DNA of 64,000 nucleotides from Chondrilla cf. caribensis (taxonomy: Eukaryota; Porifera; Demospongiae; Chondrillida; Chondrillidae). Location: contig OZ026563.1 of NCBI GenBank assembly GCA_964020155.1, forward strand, positions 942,824 to 1,006,823, in the 5' to 3' direction. The notes beneath the pieces were generated by a model. The model was not told where the DNA came from. It was given only the letters and a program-made list of their open reading frames with translations, and searched no databases. This document shows, piece after piece, positions 1-12,031 of this stretch (its first letter is position 1; every line of letters starts with the position of its first letter). A program made the translations under genes and the position numbers.

Positions 1-12
1 TCATAGTCGTAC

Positions 13-74
13 CTAGAAGAATTTTTGGAGCTCAAAAGCCAGATACTATCGTCCTCGTCCGCTACATTCGTCAT
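13..74 (-). CDS. Possible first coding exon of a gene leaving the left edge
   Basis: On the minus strand an ATG at 74-72 opens 20 codons (starting MTNVADEDDS) and ends in a good donor, TCTAG|gtacga, with the GT at 12-11. The peptide is acidic at first and then serine rich, and I do not recognise it. An ATG, an open frame and a strong donor fit the first exon of a gene whose remainder lies outside the window and which would be divergent from the RALGPS-like gene. A 62-base exon with no homology could also be chance, so this is tentative. Confidence 0.35.
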
Positions 75-828
75 TGTCCGCGATCTACTTTCCAGTTCTC
101 GACCAATAAGAGCCATTTAATCACATGATGCAAGTGCGGGCTATGAATATCGTTAAGTGATCTCGCGTGTAGGCTGTTCTCGGGCAAGAGCTACGTAGTG
201 AAACCAAACAATTAAACGTCTGCTGTTCTTTCTACAAGCACCAAGAACAAGTGAACTAGATTGATGCTACGTGTCTGTAACTACCTAGTCTAGTGTGAAA
301 CGCAGGTTAGATATATTTTAGATCTCTCTATTGTGTCTTTTGTCGACTGTTCTCTCAGTAGAGGTTCCATGTTTTTCTGAGTTATTTTCCTCCGATTATT
401 GACCCATGGGGTCATGGGGGACCATAGACTCTCCGTACCGTTCCAAAGTAGCGGCGAACACCCTGTGCACCCATGTCAAGAGAAACTTTGAAACTGCCAT
501 ATGTCGTATCCCATTGCTGTGCTGGCTCTTTAGTGAAGTCCTATAGTAGCGCGCGTACATGCGAAGGTGTTTACCTCACAAATGCCTCGCCGTACAGCAA
601 GACGTAATACTATGTGTTGTTGGGTTTACAGTCAAAGAAGCGTAGTTTGTAAGCGTGGGTGATGGTACATATATAGCTAGTATCCCTCACATGGTACTTC
701 GCCCTACTACCTAATTTAGCAGGATCAAGGAGGGCGGTCGGTACTTCTCTTTTGTTGTGCTGTATTATCTGTAGACCAGTACAATTCGAATATACTGTGT
801 TTGTGTATGTGCCCATGCAGCATTTAGG

Positions 829-900
<72 letters not shown>

Positions 901-916
901 GTGTGCGTGCGCATGT

Positions 917-970
<54 letters not shown>

Positions 971-1025
971 CCTCTTTTCCCTGTTTTACTCATATAGTTA
1001 CCAATTCTACATGCTACAACTGAAG
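75..1025. other. Intergenic region upstream of the RALGPS-like gene
   Basis: No convincing coding exon is seen here. The stretch lies between the possible left-edge exon and the first RALGPS-like exon, so it may hold promoters and 5' leader for both. It is unique-looking up to about 820 and then contains a (TG)n tract at 831-969. Reading frames through that tract give only Cys-Val or Thr-His repeats. Confidence 0.5.
831..969. repeat. (TG)n microsatellite with short CG-containing interruption
   Basis: About 70 TG units with GC/CA interruptions near 895-920. It lies just before the first recognisable coding exon of the RALGPS-like gene. Confidence 0.95.
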
Positions 1026-4000
1026 ATGGAAGAAGGAACTACAGCAAAGAAGAAGTTGTTTGCTAGCAGTGGGAATTCATCAAGTGACCTGCACTTTGAA
1101 GTCAACGTAGAAGCCTGTAATAATCTCTCTCCTCCTAAGGTTCCTGCACGTATACTACTCAAGCTTAATCCCACCCATCACTGTGTAGACAGAACTACGT
1201 ATGTACAGTGAATACTCATTAATCTGTCACAATTGGTTTTCAAAGAATATGGTGGATTAACGAGTTTGGCGGATTAACTGGATATTCATTGATACTTGTA
1301 CATTTTATTGGTACTGGGAAGTTGTGGTGGATTAAAAGGTTTGGCAGATAAAGCGGTGGCGGATTAACGAGAATTCACTGTACAATGTAAAATAGTTGCC
1401 ATTTCCTTGTGATGTGTGGCCACTTTCAAATTTTCGAGTTTATGTAGTTTGGCCTTTTTTTCACCTGTCCAACCAGCGAGCACACTATCACTTGGTGGGT
1501 CGTATTTCTCCTTTCCTTCCTCCTCTGGAAGCAAATGGTGCCTTTTGGCAGAGGGAGTGATGTCTCTATCCACCTCATGTTTGAACTCACTTCTCATCAC
1601 TACTCTGGTATGACCCCTGTGGATATGTACATACTTGCGTCACCTACCAGCATACCAAGTAAGACTATATTTGGTGATCTCATCAAGGGTGAATTCTTTA
1701 GTATAATGCATCTGTCAATATAATATAGTCATTATGCTCATAGTGCAAAGTCACTGTGCTGTATGTAGCACTAATATGGTTGACTGATCCCTGTTTCTGC
1801 TATTGTTGGCCCACAAATGGATTAAATCATCCGCAAATTGTCGTTTTGTTCTCCAGACCCCTGGGAGTGTGGGCAGTGGCGAGAACCCTGGCTGCATCGG
1901 CTCCCCGCTGTCATCCCTGGACGATGAGCTGGACTTGGGAGAATTCATATATGAGAGACATTCCAGTTTCGATGAAAAGCTGTTTGAGCTGAGACGCCAA
2001 TCAACCGATCAGTTGGCAGTTAGTTTTTTGTTTTCATTGTCCCTGTTAGCCCCTTGCATGTACAATGTGTTCTATGCTATTGACTGAATGTGTACACATA
2101 CATACTAAATATGTAAACTCATTCTTGAACACTGATGTGCACACGTGTATTGTACGATTCAATTCTTGCTTGTTTGAGCAGTGTTATCTCCACCATTATT
2201 AGGCTCAGATAACATTGATGGACCTTGATGCCTTCAAGAGGATTGATTTAAAGGTATTAACGATTAAATTAAGCACCACAGTTTGTATTTCGATATACCA
2301 GTTCGAATTGGTATTAATCATATTATGATATTAATCCGGGTTGTGAAGGATACACATTAGATTTCAAAAATGTGTGTATCTGCTGTAGTGGTGAAATTGA
2401 GATGGTTTCACCTAGTAAGAGAATTATTGAATTACTTTGCACTTCCCACTTACTAGCATATGGGAACATCCCTAAGTGACTGATTCGGTCATGCAGATGC
2501 AATCACTGCTATTACTGCACACTGTTTTCAATTAAAATTCATCAATTGCCATTAATTGACAAAGGATAATTACAAGTAATTGTAATTATCCCAAAACAGC
2601 CAAATATTATGTACATCATAAAAGTGATTTTTACGTAGGTATGTAGGTCATATTTTGTCTTGATTCGCTGGTTATATTGATCTATATGACATACCATTAA
2701 TACATACGTATGCTGTGGTCTGCTCCAGGAATTTCACAATGGAAACTGGATGAAGAAGGATAGAACCAAGCTTGCACCAAACGTACTTCATTTCACAAGG
2801 AAATTCAACCATGTGAGTCCAGTGCACACTCTCTGGTACGGAGGTATCTTTGAAGTATGTATAGACATAAAGTCAGTGTAGGTTAATATATAGGTATACT
2901 ATGTGGATATGTACGTACATGTACCCCATACACACATATGTACTGTACACACACACACACACACACACAGTACAGTATGTGTGTACCCGCATTCACTTGC
3001 ACATTTCACTTCATGTAGAATTGCTTTTGGGTTGAGAGGGAGATTTTAGAGGAACGAAACTTAAAACTACGCTCGGAATTACTAGCCTTTTTTGTGAAGT
3101 TGTCCAAAGTGAGCAGCATTATCCACACATACAAGATATAATTTAGCGTATGCTATGTGTTGTTAGTGGTGTTGAGTGATGTTCAATGTGATGTACTGTC
3201 AATGGTGTTGCTTATCTGTATGTATGTATGTACAGTAATATGTATGTATGTAGGTATTGTATTGTTCTATTGTATTCATGCCACAACCTTTATTATCTTA
3301 TTATTATTCCACGCACACAAGCTTGGCACATTGTCTGCCATGATTGATATTGTCATTTCATGCTGAGGTCAAGGGCCGTTTTGGCTACGACCAGTGATGT
3401 ATATTATTATATAATATTATATACATAAGACATATGGTATAGTATAGTATATATACATACTTTATGTATAGTATAGTGGGATCTGCCCTATTGATGTGGT
3501 AAATCCTGCTCTCTGAGCTGTAGAAACTTGAATAACTACGTACATAATGCCTCTGTTATGCACCTCCTGATGGTATTCTGGTGGTGTGAAGGTGTCCTCT
3601 TATTCTAAGCCACCCACAACGATTGTTCCTGGCTGTTAATATGCTGTTCCAGTGATCACTACACCCACTACCTGTATGTTGTCATGCATTGTTGCCAGCC
3701 CACAATACTACGTTTACATGTACTGTATGCTCTATTGTATTCGCCATACATACCTTGAAACCTCATTGTGGTATGTATTAGCCATATGTGTATGTACATA
3801 CATATGCAAGTCAACATACATACGTGTGTACTGTATTTATAATGTGTGCTAATGGATGGTCTATATACGTATGTACATATGTACCTCATTTGACGGTTAT
3901 AAGTCGCACCATTAATTCAAAGAATATATATTAACATTAATCACAAAGGTTATAAACCAATAAACATTAGACATTTTTCGAGTTTTGATTTCTGTTTCCT

Positions 4001-4710
4001 CCAATCTCTCACGGTTTTTTCACTGACTGAAAAAATTCACGACCTGCTGCCCTATTACCTTTATCTTCAGCAAATGCTATTACCTGAATCTTAAATTTGG
4101 CTTCATAGCTTCATCACTTCACTCCGAACATTATTGTTAACTTGTAATTTTCTGTACCTGCCAACGAACTCATTATTATTCATAGCCTAATTTGTCACAT
4201 GACTCATATCCAGTATATATAAGTCGCATCCAGTGTAAAAGCCGCATCCATTGTATACAGTGCTGGTTTTAAGCATGAAAATCGCGACTTATAACCCATA
4301 AAATACAGTATAGTAATACACATAATATTATGATGTACATGTGTACCATATTATGTACATACATACATATACATGCATACACAAAATCTATATACAAATT
4401 TATGTATGTGCACTACATGTGGCCCATCATGCTTGTCAGTCGTTTCATCCTCTAGAAATTGTTTGACCTCAACAACCTTCATGGGATGATGGCAATATTG
4501 TCAGCTCTGCAGAGTGCAGCCATATTTAGGCTAACACTCACATGGAAGGTACACATATACAGTACATCTTATGTTCATAACATACAGCACTCGATATGCA
4601 AGCGTATGTACGTACATTCATACATAGAACACACCAACACAGACACACATGCACATGTCACCCACCCCCACCCACCCCAACACACACGCATGCACTCATG
4701 CTCAGACACA

Positions 4711-4756
<46 letters not shown>

Positions 4757-5016
4757 ATAATACGTATGTACTGTATGTACTTCAACAACTCACTACAGGG
4801 ATTATCCAAGAGGGACAGAAGTACATTTGATAAACTAGTTGAATTAACATCAACTGATGATAATCAGTGAGTGATTGCATGAGAAAAGAGATCTCGTTTT
4901 TCAATTTCAACACAACACTGTGTCAAATCCTTGATTTGTTCCTCTGTAGTTGCCGTCTTAGAGAACACTTGAGAACTCATAGCTCACCCTGTATACCACA
5001 TTTAGGTGTGTACCTG

Positions 5017-5108
<92 letters not shown>

Positions 5109-5165
5109 TTGTGTGTGTGTGAATGTGTATGTATGTACATGGGCATGTGTGTGTGTGTGTGTGTG

Positions 5166-5255
<90 letters not shown>

Positions 5256-7445
5256 ATGAATATGTGACCAGCAAACTACTCTTACTTTTTTGTAGGACTT
5301 TATCTAACTGATATGGCTTTTTTATTAGCAAAGCAGGAGTCATCACCCTCTCCAGAAACCCAGGCCCAGGTACGTCCTACGTGTATGTACGTACGTCCTT
5401 GAGCAGTACCTTGTCACTCTTTGTGCTGTGACCCTTGTCCCCACTGTACTGTATGCAGTGGTTGGTTCACGGCCACATGGCTGTGAGGTACATAGAGTAA
5501 TAAGTGTCCATACCTTAGCATGTACGTACGTAGTATAGCATGTGTTGGTATGCATACATATTGTCAAGGATTCATACCTGCGAATGCATGCATATCACCA
5601 GAACTTTTGTCTAGGATCAGTTGATTTAGAACCAGGCAGGAAATCAGTAAGCACTTTACTTTGGTGTGATTTTATTACGTATGACTATGACTCTGTATAT
5701 ATTTGAATTCACAAAAAACACCAGGACACAAATTAATTGTATCCTGTCCATGTTGGTGTGCCACTGCAGCAAATGAAGTGCTGACTAGAGTCTTGGATCT
5801 CCCCCTCTGTAGTTAGTCAGCACTTTATAGCTGCTGCTGCACATCCAGGCAGGATGCAACTATGTATTACATACAAGCAGTTGGTCAAAAGCCATACCTA
5901 CGTACATACGTACACTATATGTGTATTTATCTCTATGTATGACATACATACGTATGTATATGTACATACATACGTATGTATATGTACATACATACAGTAC
6001 TGTACGTATGTATGTGTATACAAGATGGACATGTCTGCTGTCATTCATAATCTTATGTTTCCCGTTTAGATCACAGCTGTACTCGATACGATTGCATCTC
6101 ACCAGAATTCTCTCTATGGTGAGCATGGTGATCTGACAGTAGGGTACTGCTGATATTAATGTATCTGTTGTCATCAACCACATTGTACTACGTACATATG
6201 TAACATGAAGTGTCACTCTTATTGTATTTACCATGTGTGTATATGCCGTATGACTTTTAATGGGGGGGGGGGGTTGATTTGGTCAAATCATTACAGCAGG
6301 GAGCCAAATACTGCGTACCAGTACACTTACACATGTACTGGTGTTCACAGCAGTCATTGTGTGTACCCAAACCTTTCTCCTTTCAGATCATCTAGCGCCT
6401 AATAGGTACATTCAGAGATATCTCAGCAACATTGATTTTATTGATGAGTTGGAGAAATTTATCGTGAAAGACTTCTTTGAGTTAGTCACTTGGCTGAAGT
6501 GTGTGTGCACGTGCACGTGTGTGTGTGTGTGTATGATGTAAATTATAGAAGTAGATACCCTACTGAACTATAGTGTAGATTGGCTTAGCTTGGAATTAAT
6601 ACCCTTGAGTCAACATCAAGCTATCAATACAATTTTGTGGCTCAGTGTTGTCTCATAGGTAGATGGTTCATTATTAGAAGACACATGTACATAGCTTTAC
6701 GTATGACAATTATGTCTAAAGATGTCCATCCATTGCTGTCCTTCCTATCTGACATTATGTGGGATTTCCTCATACTATCCCTCCCACCATCAAGTATTTA
6801 TAATTGATGTGTTTAATGTTCCCCCTTCTCTTCTCACGTATACTAGAAAGTCGCAGAAGCTTGAACCAGATGAGCCAGCTATTAACTGTAAGCACATGCG
6901 TAACTTGTACATAGGGCATATGCACTACAGTGAGAGTCAGAGGTTTTGTACAAAAGTTCTGTGAATGTCGAAAATGGGAACATTATGTGTGTAAACTATG
7001 TACGTATGTACTCAACTAAGAATATTGTTACCACTTCACCTTACAACATGTCTTGTGCATATACGTATGTGTGTAAGTACATATATGTGTATATGTGTAT
7101 GTGCATACATATATAATGTACCTATGTACATATGTGAAATGCTTGCTCATTCAGTCTATGTACGAATGCTTGTAGTTCGACCCAGTAAGAGCACAGATGA
7201 ACTGGGATCTCCCACTTCTGTGAGAAGAGTGGGATCACCAGAGGAGTCCAAGCAGGGGATCTTCTTCGCACTCGGTGTGGATAAGTTCATGAGAAGGACC
7301 AACAGTTGGTCCAATAAAGGTGTGGACCATACAGTGTGTTGTGTGTTACGTTATATGCATGATGTGAACAGTTATGTATGTGTACTTACGTACGTACATC
7401 ACCCACAAACATTCATATATACACGCACACGCACACACATGCATG

Positions 7446-7522
<77 letters not shown>

Positions 7523-10324
7523 TACAAGCTCACCACTGGACTGTTATACATCCTTTTACAGCTATGCGATCACCGAAGCACTCTCGGTCAGCCAGTACCA
7601 GTCCAACGTGTTCAGATTCAATCGATCCACGTGACAAACCAGAAGTGGCCATATATGTCATAGATAGCAGTCCAACATTGAAGAGGTCTATTCCAAAAAG
7701 AGCGCTGAGTCCTCTAACCACCAGAGGAAAAAGTGTTTCAACTGCTTTAGAGGACCTAAACGGCCTAGACAGTTCCCTTCCTGTACCCCTCTCAGTCAAG
7801 TCACAATCTAGTCACTCCCCCTCAGCACAGAGGAAAAGACCATTTGGACTCACTAGAGGCCATCGGAAGGCCAGTAGCTTAGGAACAAAGTAAGCTTGTT
7901 TCTCTAAGACTCAGGGTTCTGCCCACACTGGTCGGGTGTGGTTGGGGCCAACCACCACAAACTATAGAATGACCACCACTAGCTTTATTCCAACCAGTTT
8001 GCCCATATTCTGCCTAAATATATAGCAGCAACTGTGCCCATTACCATTTTGTGCTGCAGCTGATTGTTGAATTAATAATATAAATTAGGAATTTATTGAC
8101 CTAGCCATAATTCTGCCCACCTTAAATTGACAAAAAGGGCAGTCTGGATCGAGATGTGGTATACAAATACATAGCAAATATACAAACACCCAAGTTAACT
8201 AGATTACCACCACTAAAGATGGTCTGGGCAGAACCCTCTAAGAGGTTGTACTGAATCAAGCTACGTACCTTGCCGAAGTATGGATTGCATGGCTTTCCTC
8301 TCCTTCATTCTTACTTTTAATATTTTTGTTCCGTGGTAGTGTTCTCCAGAGCATGGGAATATCAGCAACAAAACAACAGACAAAAGTGTAAGCCAAGCAC
8401 CCTCCACCCATCCCTTCACCATCATTCCACTCATCCTTCACCTGTCCCCTGTTAGTATCCTGTTAGTATTGTGCAACCTCCTGTTAGTATTGTGCAACCT
8501 CCTGTTAGTGTTGTACAATCTGCTGTTAGTATTTTGTCATGTGTGGTGATCGCTCTTCTTCAATTGTAATAGTCCCTCTGAACAAGAGAATGGTACAAGT
8601 ATGAAGAAGACAGTTAGTCTCCTTGATGATAGCTATCTTGATCTACTGACATCACCAGGTGTGTATGCATTTCAACATTATTATCACAGCTTCATTTGAG
8701 GGGAGGGGTTGCAAGATTTTATTGATCAATAATTTTTTGATTGAATATATTATTACTCCCGTCTTTTTTCAAAATTTGTATCTTGCCCCGTCTTTTGACT
8801 ATTTTTCTGAATGAAGGCCTAATCATATTATGGACATACTGTTTATGCACAAAAGTACACACATACAAACATACATATGTATGCATTATAAACCATGCTT
8901 ATTGTATGGTTATGGTTATGGAATCTTATTTAACGTGGGTGAGCTTTTAGCCTTGGGAGCTACTATACTAGGCGCCCACCAAATTGTATGTACGTACATA
9001 TGTATTATGTTCAATTAGTTTCAAATTCATATATGTGCACATGTACATACGTACATGTGCATGTACGTATGTATATATCATGTACAGCTGTATATTTATA
9101 CATGTACATACTGTGAGCACACATGTACGTACATACATGTGTACACATACACTGCTAGCACCTTCTTCTACAGGTGCTAGTGGAAGTGAGTCAGAAGAAG
9201 AAGAAGATGAATATGAGCTATGGAGTAGCTTTGTTCGACTGAGGTAGGTAGGTCTTGTTGCCATAGTTAGTCTGTTTGTTGTTGTTGTTGTTGTTGTTTA
9301 TTCTAAGCTGGCCAGGTACAAGCCTATAAATTCACAAAGGTGTATATATGATTATACTCAATTTCTGCTTTACATTAGTGAATCTGATGTTGCCAAGTGG
9401 AAGGAGAGTGGTGTTCTGAAGGAAGGTGCGTCTTTTTACCACATTCAGTCTACGTACATGTCCCCACATTGTATGGTATCGATCATCTCCAGTCTGCTAC
9501 CTGCCAGAATCTCAGTTGGGCAGAATATGTAAATAACTTGCTATTGTATTGCTACAAGTTTGTGTGAACTCTTACTTTTGATTCAACATGCCCATTCAAC
9601 AGTTCACTGCAGTGGAGAAACCATTGCTATGTAATAATGTTGTACGTACTTGCAAACAGCCAATCAAACGTATGCTCATACATGTGTATCCTTATGTACA
9701 CAGGAGGCCTTAAGCGCCAGGTGTGCAAGTTGAATGGGAAAGCAGTGCCAAAAACAGTGAGTGCAATCAATCCCTTGTCTTCATGTATGTACATACGTAC
9801 ATACATACATGTAGTAGTATCGGATATGAAGTATGGTGTACATTATGTATTCTTGCATGCACATACATACGTACATAGTACATATGTACATATTATATGT
9901 ACACATATATTTATGTACATATTATGTGTCCTTTGGTCTGCAGTCCATAATTTCATTACTACTGTGTAAACATGCAGTATGTACTCATGTACGTCTATAC
10001 ATATCATCTGATGTGAATTCATTAGTATCAGAAGAAAATCAAGTGCACAGCCCAGCTAACACCGTCAGGATTAATTCTAATAGAGAAGAAGCGGACTAAA
10101 ATCAAATGGCAGACAAATTCCCCACAGGTATGTATGTACAGTCTGTATGTATGTACCTGATTTGTAGTGGTACTACGACTGTTGGCCACACATTCGTACT
10201 GTACTTGTATGTGAATTATCTGCATGTGTCCCAATCCAGACTGACCATGCATGCACAATGATAGATACACAGCAGGTGTATTACCCACAAACACAGATAC
10301 TGGCACACACATGCACACCTCTCA

Positions 10325-10386
<62 letters not shown>

Positions 10387-11094
10387 CATGCATGCATGCG
10401 CTCGCTCACACACATGCGTACATACATTCAGTTTATTTGATACGTATTTTGTTTTCCCTGAAGCCTAATTCAATGGGTCTTCCGTTTGATGAAGGCATGT
10501 TGGCATGTCTCGCAGGAAAGAGCTCCGACAAAACTTTCATGATTACAGATGATAATGGTAAATTGAGTCCTGTTATTGTTATTTATTATTAGTTGTGATT
10601 GAAACAGTTACTTTGTACGTATATGGTGTCAATATTTAAACCTGAGCTAGTGCAACTGTTCTTGCCAAGAAAGCACTGTCACATTGTGTTGCATCCATCA
10701 ATCAGGTTTTGTGGTGAACTTCACTGCTGGTTCCTCACAAGAAGCGACAAGTTGGGTGGAAAGGTTAAGGGATGCCATTTATGAATTTACACGTAGGAAG
10801 CAGGTGTGTTCTTCCTACGTATGGCTCTCTCTCATCTCAGTGGATTTACAATTACTGGTCACAATTGATATGCACTACAGTCAAGGCTATCTTTCAATAT
10901 TGAACCATACATATCATACACATATGAATGTGGGTATTTTATATTATTTTGTATTGTACTAGACTTGTTTGTCCAAATGTGATGAATCGTGACCAAAAAT
11001 TGTATATCCACTGTAGAAGGTGAAAGGTTGATGACTTCACTTGTACATGTGTTGGTTTCTCTTTCTGTAGGAAACCAGTCTGATTAAATTGTAA
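1026..11094 (+). CDS. RALGPS: RALGPS-type guanine nucleotide exchange factor (RasGEF + PH domain)
   Basis: Activates Ral GTPases at membranes in the known family. Exons: 1026-1139, 1857-2018, 2203-2253, 2729-2812, 3019-3108, 4456-4548, 4799-4866, 4950-5005, 5296-5369, 6070-6118, 6387-6480, 6847-6887, 7176-7319, 7562-7889, 8573-8658, 9174-9243, 9379-9425, 9704-9756, 10032-10127, 10464-10557, 10706-10803, 11071-11094. All phases agree and give 671 aa (human RALGPS1/2 about 557-583). Exons 3-9 encode the RasGEF/CDC25 core (AQITLMDLDAFKRI, FTRKFNH, FWVEREIL, LNNLHGMMAILSALQSA, CIPHLGLYLTD). Exon 14 carries GHRKASSLG, matching the conserved GHRKCHSLG of vertebrate RALGPS. Exons 18-21 form a PH domain ending near SWVERLRDAIYEF. 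Residues between are Ser/Pro rich. The start at 1026 is the ATG nearest the conserved part; an in-frame ATG at 1011 and a non-coding upstream exon are both possible. The spacing of exons 18-19 is the least certain junction. Confidence 0.9.
1204..1382. mobile_element. MITE-like element, family A (CAGTGAATTCTCGTTAAT ends)
   Basis: Terminal inverted repeats: the left end reads TACAGTGAATACTCATTAAT and the right end is its near complement, ending ATTAACGAGAATTCACTGTA. TA dinucleotides at both ends fit a TA target duplication. About 179 bp, without coding capacity, in RALGPS intron 1. Related copies lie at 15654, 52953 and 53318. Confidence 0.75.
3885..4310. mobile_element. MITE-like element, family G (GGTTATAAGTCGCA ends)
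   Basis: The left end contains GGTTATAAGTCGCA and the right end TCGCGACTTATAACCC, an inverted pair about 400 bp apart. A further internal ATAAGTCGCATCC copy lies at 4220-4235. AT rich, non-coding, in RALGPS intron 5. Confidence 0.6.
4706..4754. repeat. (CA)n microsatellite
   Basis: CA repeat shortly before the exon 7 acceptor of the RALGPS-like gene (exon starts 4799). Confidence 0.9.
5017..5253. repeat. Compound (TG)n-(GATA)n-(GA)n microsatellite
   Basis: TG tract to about 5165, then GATA units at 5167-5193, then GA to 5253. It starts 12 bases after the exon 8 donor of the RALGPS-like gene, whose intron begins gtgtgtac. Confidence 0.95.
7452..7518. repeat. (CA)n microsatellite
   Basis: CA tract upstream of the acceptor of RALGPS-like exon 14 (7562). 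Confidence 0.95.
7912..8238. mobile_element. MITE-like element, family H (AGGGTTCTGCCCA ends)
   Basis: The left end reads CAGGGTTCTGCCCA and the right end TGGGCAGAACCCT, an exact inverted core 327 bp apart. Non-coding, in RALGPS intron 14. Confidence 0.7.
10327..10384. repeat. (CA)n microsatellite
   Basis: CA tract followed by CATG repeats, about 80 bases before the acceptor of RALGPS-like exon 20. Confidence 0.95.
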
Positions 11095-11402
11095 CAAGTG
11101 ACATTAAACCTCAATTCATTAATAATAATCACTGGAAGCATTGTGTACAGTACATATCACACAGCAGGTAATTTTCGCTGGTCAAAATTTTCACGGATGC
11201 TTTAAATGACGTCACGTTCACTATTGCACTGTTAGAAATTCGTGGATTTGTTTTCACAGATGTTAGAATATACCAACAGCGAAATCCGAGAAAATATGCC
11301 GTTACAGTATACGTGACGGTAACTGAATTTGTTTTGGTTCATATATTAATCGCGTGACCATCATGTGACTGCGTGTTGGTCATATCGCATGGAACCACTA
11401 AA
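11095..11402. other. Short intergenic region between RALGPS-like and Rab-like genes
   Basis: Must contain the 3' end of the RALGPS-like transcript and the promoter/leader of the Rab-like gene. Its middle, about 11165-11312, is a partly self-complementary stretch with AATTTTCGC and GCGAAA-type motifs resembling the element at 13643-13837. No exon seen. Confidence 0.5.
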
Positions 11403-11863
11403 ATGGACTCTTTCTCCGACGAATTCGACAGGAAAATTGACCGCAGTTTGAAACTTATCTTGTTGGGTGACATGGATTCAAGAAAGAGTGAAATATTTCA
11501 TTCGTTCATGAATAACAAGGAACAGGAATCGGGGAACATCGGTAAGCTGAAATATACCCGCGGGTCGAATAGGCGGATTGTAGTCCGCCCGATTCGTTGC
11601 TATTTGTGTAGAGTAGTGGTGCAGACTTCTTTAGTTCATGTGTCGTTGGAAACTGGGATTATAGTAAGAGTTTCGTAGTTTTCAATGTACTGTATATTGT
11701 GCGCGCTTGTAGCGCTTGTACCGAAGCGAGTGTGCCAACGGTAATATTACCGCCCCTCGTCCACCTACTAGGGTTGGATTGTTTCGTTAAGGACATCCAA
11801 TGCAAGGAGAAGGTAATAAGACTCCAAGTTTGGTGAGTAGACCATAGTTGAGTTTGAAGACTC

Positions 11864-11953
<90 letters not shown>

Positions 11954-11961
11954 GAGGACTC

Positions 11962-12031
<70 letters not shown>

